64,000 bases of DNA from Apostichopus japonicus. Its lineage: Eukaryota; Echinodermata; Holothuroidea; Aspidochirotida; Stichopodidae. Where the stretch lies: positions 8,263,501 to 8,327,500 of the forward strand of contig NC_092572.1 in NCBI RefSeq assembly GCF_037975245.1, in the 5' to 3' direction. Position 1 is the first letter of the stretch; each line of letters opens with the position of its first letter. Below the pieces are notes generated by a model, which had not been told where the DNA came from, did not search any database, and was given only the letters and a program-made list of their open reading frames with translations. Both the position numbers and the translations under genes were made by a program. Of this stretch, positions 23,101-35,485 are shown piece after piece.

Positions 23101-26100
23101 TATTTTTGATACAGGAAATATCCTCGACATGAAAATTACATTTGAAAGGCAACTCTTTACCGAACGGCGAAAGAGAGGAATGAAAAAAGAGCCTCCAATA
23201 CCCAGTGTTGGTATTATTACAATTACGCTTGACCCAAGAGGTTTTAAGAGCTTCCACAAAGCTGTGAACACGTATTATTTTTAAACCTCCTTTTCAATTG
23301 GGTTATACATAGTAAGTCTCTTAAGTTTGTCAGGATTCCCGTTCCAAATGAAGTAAAAAGAATGCTTTGGATTTTATTAATAAAGTCTTTTGGGGGTGTA
23401 GGCAGAACCTGAAAATGGATGACGAGTTGGATGATTGCAGAAGACTTCACTATTGTGTTTCTGCCAATAGGTGTGAGATCACGCCCATTCCAAACTCTAA
23501 GCTGGTGTTTCAGCCTAGATAGCTTCTCCTCATTGTTTAAGCGAAAGAGATCGTTACCATTGTGAGTGAAGTTGATACCGAGATACCTAATAGGAGAGTT
23601 AGTAATCAAAATATTGAATTCACTGACATGAGCTGGGTTATTTGAAATGTAAGGAACCAGGGAAAGAAACTGGGATTTGCTGAGGTTAATTTTGAGACCT
23701 GATGATAGTCGAAAATCCTCTAAGGTATTCAGCACCTTAACAGTGCTGTTGCGGGTACCGTCTAAAAATAAAGTGGTGTCGTCGGCATACTGCAGTACTT
23801 TAATCTCCCGCCCAAATATGTTTATCCCCTTGACCGTGTTGTCACAAATAATTTTTCTAGCTAAAATATCTGCACATAGAATAAAGAGGTACGGGCTAAG
23901 GGGACAACCTTGCCTTACTCCTCTCTGAATAGGGAAGAAACATGTCGAATAATCATTATTTAGAACACAGGAAGAACTACCAGTGTAGAGTGTTTTGATC
24001 CAACGTCGAAAACTGTTCCCGAAGTTGAAATAGTGTGGTCAATAAAATCCCAATCGATACAATCAAAAGCTTTTTCGAAATCAATAAAGAACAAAAGACC
24101 CGGAATGTTATTTGTGGTAGTGTGATCGATTAGGTCAAGCACAAACGAATGTTTTCCCCAATAAACTTATTTTTGATAAAACCAGTCTGGTTATCCCCAA
24201 CAGTTTTGTCGACGACCCGTTTTAACCGGTTAGCTAATGCTTTTGCTCCTATCTTGTAGTCAGTATTAAGGAGACTAATAGGCCTATAGTTAGCTATAAC
24301 ATTATGGTCCTCCGGTTTAGGAATTAGAGTAATGACCCCTCTCACAGGATAATGAATGAATGATCAAAACCAAACTTCAAGGAATCGACAGCAAGCTGAC
24401 CAAGAAGAGACAAAAAATGTATATAAAACTCAGTAGAGAGACCATCACTACCGGGAGATTTACCGTTGGCCATTGAGCTTAAGGCTCTATGACATTCATC
24501 TAAATAATGGGCCCGTCGCAAGAACTGGGGTCCGATTCCTCAGAGTGAAAATCAGGCAAATCTCTAAAAAAATATGAAGGATAACATTGTGAATGAGAGT
24601 ATAAGTACTATAAAACAAACGTATTTCACGAAGAATTTCTCTACTGTTGGTGATGACATTGCCCCTGTTCATTTTTAAGCTAAATATGCTGTTATTTGCC
24701 TTGTTGCGCCTTTCTAAATTCAGAAAATATGTAGTGCTTTTTTTTTTCACCAGCCTCTACCCAACGAGCTCTCGACCGAACAATAATGCCATGAAGCTTG
24801 TCATGATAAAACCTTTAATTTATTACGGGCATTATCTAAACTTTGACAAATGGCAGCAGAGTGGTTTTTCATACAACTCTCTTCCCAGGTTGGATATACT
24901 GCGTAAAATTTCGATTTCGCTTTTACGTGTACTTTTAGCTTTTTGTTTGGCAAATTGAATAGTTTTGGAGCGAATGACATATTTGAGGTTCTCCCATATT
25001 GCGGAAGGGTTTAGAGAACGTGTGTTGCGAGTAACAGTAGCAACTAGATTTTGGATTAAGTCGTTATACGCAGAATCAGCTAAAAGAGAATTGTTAAACT
25101 TCCAATACCCTGGACCTCTATTATCTACATGAATTTGAATCTATAAAACCACCATAGAGTGGTCAGATTGAAGAGGAGGCTCAAATTTAATATTGACGAT
25201 TTTACCAACAAGACTACGAGATATGAGGAAAAAAATCTAATCTGCAATGTATATCGGCAATGTTAGAATGCCAGCTGAAATCTTTTAAGAGAGGGTTTCT
25301 CTCTCTCCAGATATCGACCAGGTTTTGAATATCCATGAGAGCTAGGCATTCATCACGGGGTTTTAAAGTTTGTTCTAGGGTCACCACCGAGTTCATCAAT
25401 GGCAAGATTAAATACAAAGTTTAAATCCCCACCCCAAATGATAGTATTTGTATTGAACGAATTTAAAGTTGTTAGTATTTAGGTCAACGATTTCTTTTCA
25501 AATTCATCCATTTCTGTTTTCTGGATTTGCTATTTAGATGTAACTGAATGGAATCTTTATTCGGAAGGTGTCGTTTTTATGAAACCACCTTCTTATTGGT
25601 TGATATGCGCAACGGGAACTGAAGGAAAAATGGAGTGGAGGGGGCATAAATATGTTATACAATAGACTACTATTTTTCACGAAGAATGTTACAGTTATTA
25701 CCAGAACGATCAGACTATATTGTAGATCTGGTTGAAGTGGTTCTTCTGTCTGATTTAGTGGTTGTACCTCAAATAGTCTCTGATCGTTTATTGGCCTATT
25801 AGAGACCCTAAGAGTTTAAGATGACATATCTTCGATCGTCCCTGTCAACACAGCTCTGTTGAATAAATCATTTCTAGGATGTTAAATTAGGGTGTTGGTT
25901 TATATCGTGCCTCATGATTATGTATAGTGATTCGGTGAATATGTTTCAATTAACTTATTGACTAACAAGACAAATATATCATATTATCCCACTTTCCTAA
26001 TTTTAGATGCAAGCATCTGTTACTCTCACCACAAAACGTCTGATCGTAGCTCCATTTTCAGACAGACTAGCTGCGACGGGGATCATGACTTAGAAGTGCC

Positions 26101-26862
26101 ATCCGATTCGTCCATTGTGACATCACTGCTAAATTTTATACCAGACAGACACTACCAAGGTAAGTTACTAAACTAAATAATTCCATGACACCCTGCAGGT
26201 ACTATTTTAAGCAATAATGTAATCAATAATGACTTTTTGAAAACAGCACTAAGGAATATTGAATAATTTTGAACAATTACCCTAATATACCTAATTTGAC
26301 AGTTTGCGATGGAATATGATGTAGGCATACAACCGACTACTCGAAGATCATTGCTTTATATCATCATATATCAGGATTTCATTCATGATATACAGAGAGA
26401 ATTTGTTAAACAAATGCTGAAAGGTGAAATTTAGGAAATTTGTTGGATTGCTTAATTTAAAAGGTTGAATCATGTGGTAACTTATACAGCCGTAACTTAA
26501 AATAAATATCAGGACGAGGACATTTTGAATCGATTGATAATTCAGATCTGCCGAACGAAAGCGATTAGCTACAGCTCTGCCTAACACCAAAAATTAGTAT
26601 AATAGGATATGTGTCTGCAAGTAAGCAACGCCTACAATGAATTTCTTAATATGGACACGTGGATTCTAGAAATGAACCATTGTGGCAAAAATGAAATGAT
26701 ATCATTCTAAAAGGTTTAAATGTAGGTCTGAAGGAAAACAATTAGATATCTTTTCTGAGTAATTGAGTGTGAGAGCAGAATTGCAGGCACGCTCGCAAGG
26801 ATGCATTGAATTTCTCAGTATTATATGTATATATATATATATATAAAATATAAAACAAACGC

Positions 26863-26906
<44 letters not shown>

Positions 26907-29900
26907 TCATTCACAAAAAAAATGTCAGCTCAACCCCAGTGGTCGGGTTCGGACCCCAGACCCTCTGAAAAGACCCCGGACGGGTTAATTTCACCCCATC
27001 TAACCTATGGACCAAACTTTGTCAGAAGGAAGTAGTATGGCTGTACATTACAAAAAAGGCAAAACTGACAAACTTCCTGGTCGGGAAGGGGTTGTCAGAC
27101 CCCCCCCCACCCCCACTAAGTCACCCCCAGTCGGGTTGATTTCACCCCATCTAGCCCATGGACCAAACTTTGGCAAAAGGAAGAAGCATGGCAGTATATG
27201 ACAAAATTGAAAAACTGACAAATTTGTTGGTCGGGAAGGCGTTGTCAGACCCCCACAAAGATTACCCTGACCCACCCCCCAAAAGGCGGGTTGATTTCAC
27301 CCCATCTAGCCTATGGACCAAACTTTGTCAAAAGGAAGTAGTATGGATGTACATTACAAAAGGTGTAAAACTGAAAAAATTCCCAGTGGGGAAGGTGTTT
27401 TCAGATCCCCACAAAGATTACCATGACCCACCCCCCAAAAGGCGGGTTGATTTCACCCCATCTAGCCCATGGACCAAACTTTGTCGAAAGAAAGAAGTAT
27501 GGATGTACAATAAAATAAAGGAAAATCTGACAAAATTGCTGGTCGGGAAGGGGTTGTCAGACCCCCCCCCCACCAGGTGCCCCCACCCAGCCAATTTAAC
27601 TCACGCAATCTGATCATAGACCAGAATTTTGTTTCAAAAAAGTATTCAAGACATTGTATTAAAAACATGGAAAAACTAACCAAATGGTCTGAAAGCAAAG
27701 ATGTGCCAATTATTGTCACATGGGCCACTTTTGTGTTTGTGTAAAATATACCGTAAAGCATGAAATACATACATGTAGAACCAGGAACAAATGTTAAATA
27801 TGAAAAGTTTTTACACTTGTGAAGCAGATTCCTTTGCATGAAAAATGTAAAATATAACAACATGCTTTCAACAGGACCAGCCCCAGTTCATGTTGATAGA
27901 ATAAGTTTGCTTGTTCAACATGGTTGTTTGGACTGGCAATTACCACACTTGTGTCATCAATATGACAAACAGTAAATGGAAAACTATAATAACAAGAACG
28001 GGTAAGTTTAATTTAGGAAAAAACATCCACAAAAGAGGAAATAGTTACAGCTAGAACCCCACCAAACATTGCATTTGAACAAGCATGGCGAATGTGGCCT
28101 GACTCAGTTTTAAGGCCCTGCAGTTATCGGGCACAATGCGCTTTAAAGGTTTTAAAATACAAATGGTTATTCTTAAAAGTCTATATTGTGATTTGAAAAA
28201 GTGTGATTTGAAAACAAATTGCTAAGGTAAAGCTTACCAGTTACAGGATTTTCGACAAATAAACCGCAGTTATGAAGCCCCGATCAAGATTGATTTGCCA
28301 AATTTGGGTTCAAAATGTGAAAATTATTAGATATTAAAATAAAGGGAAATCCAGATATCTGATTTTTCAGACAAGTTGTACCTGCACGATTTGAACAATG
28401 CACATATTTTCCAGTATTCTTGTCTGGAAGACAACCTTTTTTTCTTTTTTGGTGGTCTGAAAGGGGCAGCGCACACCCGCCCACCCCCTCCCCCCCCTCA
28501 CCTAAATCCACCACTGAATACAGATCAAATAGCTGAAATATGCTCTTTGTTTTTTATGAATCAATCGGCTACACGTCGTCATCACTACTTACACTGTCGC
28601 TATCAATAATAATAATACGGAGTGGGAAAATAATGCCTTTTCACCCATGATTTAAACCAGATTAAACTTCCAGATTTGTAAATATTCCTTGATTTTAACC
28701 AAATAATATTTATAATGGCATGTTACCAATTGTAGGTTTAAAAAGAAACAATGTAATATTTAATTATTGGTTGCAACAGTAAAATGTGAGCTACTAGAAA
28801 TCTAACCCATAGGATATATATATATATATATATATATATAACACAAAAACAGCTGAAGCAGGGGAGGGGGGCAGCTTCAATAATATAATTAAGTGGCCAA
28901 GCCTCCCCCAATAACCTTCTTTGATTAACCAATTATATACCTGGCATATCTATAACTATTTGAAAGACTTCAGAAATAAAATAATTTTCCTAACGATATA
29001 TAATATGCCAAAGGGTCTCCGATATTTCTTTGTTCCACCTCTGCTGTAACACCATATATTATGGGACCAAGCAGATAACTGGATTGCAGGCCATTAATTA
29101 AAGCAGGTCTTATGTTTTACATGAATACAACAAACAATCTTCTGCCAAAACAAAACAAAATTACTATCAAAATTTAACATGAATTTTGAGAAGGAATTAT
29201 GAGTATTATAGAAAAACGAAAGGGCGGGGAAACAAATACAATCTGCTGCCTTTATGTATTGCTCACAATATTTTTGGGATATTCCCTTCCATTTAACTGC
29301 TTAAATCTGACTTAATCATATACACACCTTTACTCCACAAGAACAGAACCATAAGATATTGTGGGAATAGAGAAGTTTGGTGAAAGTGGAGGACCAACTA
29401 TGGTCACATAACAGGATGTGGGCAAGGTTGTAATAGAGACATACGACAAAGAGGGTCTTTGTCTTGTCTTATAAATTAAAACATTTCCAGCAAAAGGCAG
29501 GAGAAACTCCTCCCACAAGAATCTCATCTATATCAGTTTGTTTATTAGGCCAGTGATGCCTACCTATATTTTTTACTTAGGTGCTATAGTAAACAAAAAT
29601 CAAAATGTTTTAAACTGACCAAAAACAGGAGCATCATTGTGTTTCAGTCACTTCCTTTCCTAGCAACTTTGGACCACTTGTCAACCAAAAAGATGAAGCA
29701 ATTAAGAAAGGCAAGCCATAATGGACGTTGAAGGCTCTTTTAAATAACATAGAATATCTCCTCTCATAAATATGATCATTAATTATTTATTTTTGTAATA
29801 ATTATGTTGATATTTTTATCATCTCAGTTCATGGGTAAAAGACACTGGGTAGGGGCTCTTTGAAGGGGTCTGACGACTAAGTCGATTAAGTGTAAGAATA

Positions 29901-32900
29901 TCTTATATATGTCTTGCTTTGATAGATCTTAGTAGGCCCATTGTGTCAATTGTCTCTACTTTTAGAGACTAAGTATACTCATTTGGACAAATGTGACTTG
30001 TTATATTAATGATGCTCTTCAACCTCCCGCTTGTTTAGGCTTAGATGTTAAGAGTTGGCATTTCAATTTATTAAGGGATCCAATTCAAGCTTTCTAACAT
30101 CAAATTCATCCTTACGATAGTAGAAGAACCACGATTGTCATCTAACATTGATGTTATCTTGGCAAGCCAAACGCTATTGGATCAACTCAATTGTAGAATT
30201 ATTTCCTTTGTTTTTGACTAACGTCTTTAAAGGGAATACATAATGTTTAGTTCTCACGTGTTCCCAGCCAGTAACGCTTTCCTGATGTTCCTCATTTTTG
30301 TCAGCAGCAGCTGACGCTGATATGACACACATTACTACATTGGCTCAACATGACACAACTAAATCAACTGAACGACCCGTTACAACAAAGGAGGGAGTAA
30401 AGAGTGTTTTCAATTATGGTAGTCAACTATAAATTTAAAATTACCGTTGACAGAAATTTTAATAATAATCAACATGATTTAATTTCCAGTAAAGATAGTG
30501 TCGGACATTTCTTCTACCGGTATCATCATGGTGAACTTACAATGTATTAAATTAAAATGTAAACTGAAATCTTGGGAACTTCTTTAATTTCAGTAGAATT
30601 GATAACAATATTTAGCAAGATATACATCATAGGAAATTATTGAAAGATACATCTTTATGTAATTCCTTTTCACTTTTCTCTGTCCCTTGATAACGGCTGA
30701 CTTATAACTGGAATAGATCAATCGATTACTTATTTATTTCAATTTAGTATTATTATTATTATTTTATATTAATATTTTTACGGGGGAGAGGGGGGATTGG
30801 AGTGAGGCTGGGGGGGGGTCATCCGTTTAAATGCGGTTATATTGATTTAATATCAGTCCAACAGGAGGATGAGTTAACCTTTATAGATTGCAGCCATATA
30901 GATGACGTAAATTTGGCATTTTCTGTTTTGATGAACCACAGTTCTATATCAAAAGCGCAGTACGATTATTTGCCCTTGAATAAAGGACCAATGTTAAATT
31001 ACATACGTGCCATACGTTTCTTGAAAATAATTTATCTATTTGGTTAAGGAGTCGTAAACAGGTGCACATACGTATAATCCTACCGTTGATAATTGTAAAG
31101 AAAGCTACTTCTATTATGTTGTTTTAATATTTGTATTGGCGTTGTCATGGCAACTGAAGATGCGAATTTTATGCGAATTTGTTACAAAGGAAGGAAATAG
31201 ATGATGAAGTTATTATTTCTCCTTCATAAATTTACAAGTCAAACATCTCTTCTTGACAATTTACTTTTAACGTTTTGTAACTGCTTAAAATCAAATTGGG
31301 CCATTAAACCAGTTTTTCATACGCACCCGTGCGTACTGTTGCTTCAATAAGAAATAATCACGTGTATTCTACTGTGTGTATATTTTATGCGGTGTGATAG
31401 GATAAATACCAGCCTTGTTGCATAGTACATTCGCGTCTTTTCTATTATACCTCAATCATCACCGTACGTACACAGTACATAGGGGAAAACTGTTTCCACG
31501 ATAAGTGTAATTACATACCAAGAGACTTTGGTACCAGAGAGTGTGGGTTGGGATGGGGACGATGCGGGCGTGTAGTAAGTGTTACATGGTGTCTATAGGA
31601 TTGATTAATATCATTGTAATATTAGGTTATTAAAATAGCTTGTCATCGCTCATGTTTCACTATTGGTTACCTCCTCGTGATGCAACAATGCAGACTCATG
31701 CAAAACAACATATTGTATTAGCTGTTGATAGTTTGTTATCGCGGGTATCCGCTGATTGAAAGAAACAGGAAAACGGAGCACACGAGGCCTACCAGAAAGG
31801 AGTTAAAACAAGTTTAAATGTAGCATCCAGAGACGGGAAGTTTGATATCAATCTCCACAGGTAGACCTACGGGCAGGTTTAATTAATTTGTCGTTCATTT
31901 ATTGAAGATGACGATCTTTTTCCTTAAACACTGTACTAGTGGAGGGGTTTACTTTTATCAAAACGGTGCAAAAGTTATGCAATTATATCAATTTGTTTTG
32001 TGGAATTTTATGCAGTTACTGTTAACTGCCCAATCTGCACAAAAAGGAAATTAAGGGGGAACAGCTTACGCACCCGTCGCATCCCCCTTCCCTTCCCACG
32101 CACACCCTGCGTACGGGCGTACAAGATCATAGCCTATGTATATTTTTCGCACCACTATTTTATGTTTATTCAATTATTTAGGCTAATCAGTATGAAAATG
32201 TCATCTGAAAAGTAATTAATATTGAAACAAAGAATAACTAAACAGGAAACACGTGTTTGATTTTTTCGGAATCTCTACTTCTTCAATACACGAAGTGGCA
32301 TACATTATCTGAACAGGTCAAAAAGCAGTTCGACTGTGGCCCTATCTATTTGCATTAATGCTTTGAAAATTAAATGTTTGGCTATTGCAAGTAGACTATA
32401 TGTTATAACTGTATGTTTTTCTTATTGTAACAAACCGGGCCAAAACCGGACAAATTAACCTCAAGATACGTGATTTCTTTGATTCGGAAACAACTGATAT
32501 TTACGTACATTGTCATATTTATATATCCTTACCGGTTTCGAAGCTCTGGACATGCAATCAGGGTCCATAGCCAAGGCGTTCGGGTGTCCGCATATAAAGC
32601 GGGAGGCCCGGGTTTGAATCCCGGTGGAAGCAGGAGGTTTTCTCACTGTTCTGGATTTTCCAACTCACTACAATTTCAATTATATATATATACATAACTA
32701 TATATCTCTCTATATATATATGCATATATATATATATAACTATATATCTCACTATATTTATACATCAATATATATATATATATAATATATATATATATAG
32801 CGTAAGAATATGATCTCGTATCTGGAGCTGATTCATGCCTCCTCCAGCTGTTCAAATATTGTTTAAGATCTCCTTTAGTCTTAGTCTGCTTTACTGTTAC

Positions 32901-34323
32901 ATTTCATAAAAGTTGTTTTAGGTAAATTACATTGTAACTTTTTTTTAAATGTCGTGAAATACGGTACTATTTGGCTTTGTCATTTTCAACCGGTGACAAT
33001 TAATATAAGATTATCATTGACGAAAGTTGTAGTCAATTGAGATGCGATACTTACAGTTTTGAAATCAATGTGAGTGCACTTCTTGTAACGATACATTATA
33101 TTGGTGATCAAATTAAAATAGTTACGTTTTAATTTGAAATAACTTAGTAGAATTGATAACAATATTTAATTTTAACAGGACACTTATGAAAGATGAATAT
33201 TGATGTCATTCCTTTTCACTTTTCTCTGTTCCTTTGATACCTACTGATTTGTGACTGGAATAGACCAATCGATGTACTGGATTAGTGATGATGAGGTAAC
33301 TTGGTCTCTAGCAGTGGAAGCATGCCGCAATTTATACAACAATGGTCATCTCGTGCACACTGACAACGAAGAGGAGAATAATGAAGTAGCGGCCTTTCGA
33401 GAGCAAATCTTAGGCGGGAATAAGTGGATCTGGATAGGCATCCATGACTCGGTAAAAGAAGGTAACAAACAAAACACAAATATTAAAACAGCCATTGTCT
33501 TTGGTGGCTAATGCCCGGATCGTGATCAGAAATATGCATAATATTACTGAAACTACCTTCGAATATGATGAAAGTAGTCACAACGCCATCCTTAATTTAT
33601 TTTCACTAAACTAGAAGTCACAATCAACATCTCTTTACTCAAAACAACAAAAAAATACAAAATACAAAACGATCTTATTAGGTACCAGTGTCTATTTAAT
33701 GTATTAAGTTGTCGATATGTTAATTATTTGAATTTAAAATTGATAGGTCCTGATAATGAATTGTGAAATCTAATGTGAAAATGATCGGCTGTGTTAACTC
33801 ATCTAAGATGAAATACTGGCGGATTGGATTGCTGATTTTAATTGGGTAGCCCTACTGGGTTTAGTCATTTAGTATTATTTCAATTAGCTTTCTTGCGAAC
33901 AAATGGAGGGACAATAGGGATAGGTGTGGGTTGGTAAGCTTTCTGAGGGTTAAAAAACAACTGGTTAACTTGAACATGAATATGAGATAGGTTTAGAAAA
34001 TATTCAGTTAGCTAAATTAGTTGACAATACTGGTGATATTTAGTGTATCAACAATTGATGTACGTTACTTTCCGCTAATACATTGAAAAGCATTGGACAA
34101 GTTGATTTCGTAATTGGTATTGTACTTTTATTTTCAAGGAGTTTGGACATATGAGGACGGTAGCAGACTCGCGTATGTCAATTGGGGTTACGGCGAACCA
34201 GATAGTGCAAACGGACGCGAAGACGAAGACTGCGTGGCGATGAGAAAGGGTGGTGATTATATCGACGCGAATTGTGAATGGAAGTTACATTTTTGTTGTG
34301 AATATTACGTTGTTATTGAATAA
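20052..34323 (+). CDS. Lectin gene B (secreted C-type lectin with Thr-rich stalk), predicted exon set
   Basis: Proposed exons are 20052-20103 (signal peptide), 20235-20291 (linker), 26007-26159 (C), 30305-30403 (E), 33264-33461 (F1) and 34139-34323 (F2). They total 744 nt with all junctions in phase 1, giving 247 residues. C, F1 and F2 are well supported by paralogs; the first two exons are supported only by splice sites, phase and a hydrophobic leader. The CTLD has EPD (GEPDSANG) where genes A and C have EPN. Exon E has a weakened donor. The gene is stretched by a minus-strand LINE between linker and C. An alternative signal exon lies at 15306. Only transcripts can settle which 5' end is used. 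Confidence 0.55.
20235..20291 (+). CDS. Candidate linker exon, gene B
   Basis: The acceptor TATTTAG opens a 57-nt stretch in phase 1 at both ends, read as GRLPDQQHYG and onward to GAT G, with donor GTTAAG. Its position matches the short linker exon of genes C and D, but its sequence is not similar to theirs, so this is a splice-logic prediction only. Confidence 0.3.
20292..22139. other. Intron sequence, gene B
   Basis: No coding or repeat structure recognised apart from a small TATATATAGCA repeat near 20470. Confidence 0.4.
22140..25490 (-). mobile_element. Degenerate non-LTR retrotransposon (L1/Tx1-like LINE), minus strand
   Basis: Reading from 25490 down: an endonuclease remnant (GGDLNFVF near 25430), a linker with KKKSTTYFLNLERRNK (24750), reverse transcriptase blocks GVITLIPK, NYRPISLLNTDYKIGAKALA (24340-24230), FIDFEKAFDCIDW, LQYADDTTLFLDG (about 23790), SGLKINLSKSQF, and a C-terminal Cys motif CTFCNIEEETIERLFWSC (about 22500). 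Frameshifts and stops separate these pieces, so it is dead. The 5' junction is near 25485, where paralogous lectin intron resumes. Confidence 0.87.
26007..26159 (+). CDS. Exon C (two-cysteine module), gene B
   Basis: The exon is 153 nt, acceptor TTTTAG, donor CAAG|GTAAGT, phase 1 at both ends. It encodes about 51 residues starting DASICYSHHK, with two cysteines (SICY, TSCDGD) and ending FIPDRHYQG. I do not recognise this module from a known domain family. Nearly identical copies lie at 40235 and 58843, with the reading frame and both splice sites kept, which argues that it is real coding sequence. Confidence 0.72.
26160..30304 (+). other. Intron of gene B between exons C and E1
   Basis: Contains the C-rich minisatellite, a short (TA)n at 28816 and one 85-bp hairpin unit at 29885. 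It is duplicated almost exactly at 43836-47640. No exon seen. Confidence 0.5.
26930..27620 (+). repeat. C-rich minisatellite, period about 151-156 bp, about five units
   Basis: GGGTTGATTTCACCCCATCT-like blocks recur at 26982, 27133, 27288 and 27444. Poly-C runs separate the units. Reading frames through it arise from the repeat and are not conserved in the second copy. Confidence 0.8.
30305..30403 (+). CDS. Exon E1 (Thr-rich stalk), gene B
   Basis: The acceptor GTCAG opens a phase-1 exon beginning with ADADMTHITT after the junction residue. It is rich in Thr and Lys and suits an O-glycosylated stalk. Relative to the copy at 48540, four bases are missing at the 3' boundary, turning the donor GTAAGT into GTGTTT. 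It may be skipped or spliced poorly. Confidence 0.55.
30786..31250 (+). repeat. Lectin-array repeat R with CTLD-like end
   Basis: This G-rich start then TTTCTGTTTTGATGAACCAC block recurs near 37780, 47650, 48990 and 56000. It ends in GGCAACTGAAGATGCGAATT, the start of the decayed CTLD exon. It is best read as old intron plus relic exon. The 81-codon frame at 30802 is not kept in other copies. Confidence 0.5.
32527..32680 (+). mobile_element. tRNA-derived SINE
   Basis: It has an A-box-like TAGCCAAGGCGTTCGGGTG, an anticodon-like stem CCGC/GCGG with a 7-base loop, a T-arm CCGGG-TTTGAAT-CCCGG, then a non-tRNA body and a (TA)n tail. Confidence 0.7.
33264..33461 (+). CDS. CTLD exon F1, gene B
   Basis: The exon is 198 nt, acceptor GGAATAG, donor GAAG|GTAACA. 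It reads QSMYWISDDEVTWSLAVEAC and then KWIWIG. It differs from genes A and C mainly at amino-acid-changing positions. Confidence 0.8.
34139..34323 (+). CDS. CTLD exon F2, gene B (EPD variant)
   Basis: This exon reads GVWTYEDGSRLAYVNWGYGE, then PDSANG, YIDANCEWK and FCCEYY, ending VVIE-stop, one residue longer than the other copies. The sugar-site motif is EPD, not EPN, so specificity may differ. AATAAA overlaps the stop as in the other copies. Confidence 0.8.
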
Positions 34324-35041
34324 AAGACAGGATTGACTTAAGGAAAGGAATGATAACTGCTGAAAGAGTAAAGAACATCGTTAAGCTTTCGACATTTTCT
34401 TGTCTTGTGTTGCTCTTGTTGAACTTTTACGTAGACATAATTGTTATACATCGATCGAATACAGACCTTTTAATAAGTCGTACTTCTACTAATCAAATAC
34501 CAATGTAATACTTGAAGAAAAAAAAACTTATTTTTCAACCAGCGAAAGAAATTAACTGATTAATTAAAAATGTGATAAGAAACTAACAGAGAAAATAAAA
34601 TAAAAGACGAGTGTACTCTTTTATTGTGGGTTTTATATTTACTTCAACAACATAATCTTTTCTGGCAAAATGGGAGCGGGTGGATGTCTCTGAATGGAGT
34701 TCAAACAGGGAAAAAAATGAATCAAAAATACTACTTGAAGTTACATTTAAAAAAGTTAAAAGGAATTTTAAATATACGTAAATAACCATGTAGCTAGCCC
34801 CCCCCCCACCCCTCAAAAAAAGGACTTAAAGGATAATATAAAATAGTTTAAAACAGAGAGGACACCATGGTAAGAAAAATGCACTTGTTATCACTGCTTT
34901 AGAAACCAAATCAATTTTTAAAAAACAAGCAAAAGAGTAAAACTTTTTATTTATTTTATTATCATTTTCTTCAATTGTTTACAGTAAAATAAAGCATCAA
35001 TTACTGATCACGTTATATCTTAGCAATGTATGGACGTATTG

Positions 35042-35485
<444 letters not shown>

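Noticed and set aside
27158-27613. 151-codon open frame with repeated VDFTPSS and WTKLC blocks
   Set aside because: It follows the 155-bp minisatellite, whose period is not always a multiple of three, and the second copy at 44430 does not keep the frame.
30802-31047. 81-codon frame in repeat R
   Set aside because: The copies near 37800, 49000 and 56000 do not keep the frame; better explained as old lectin intron.
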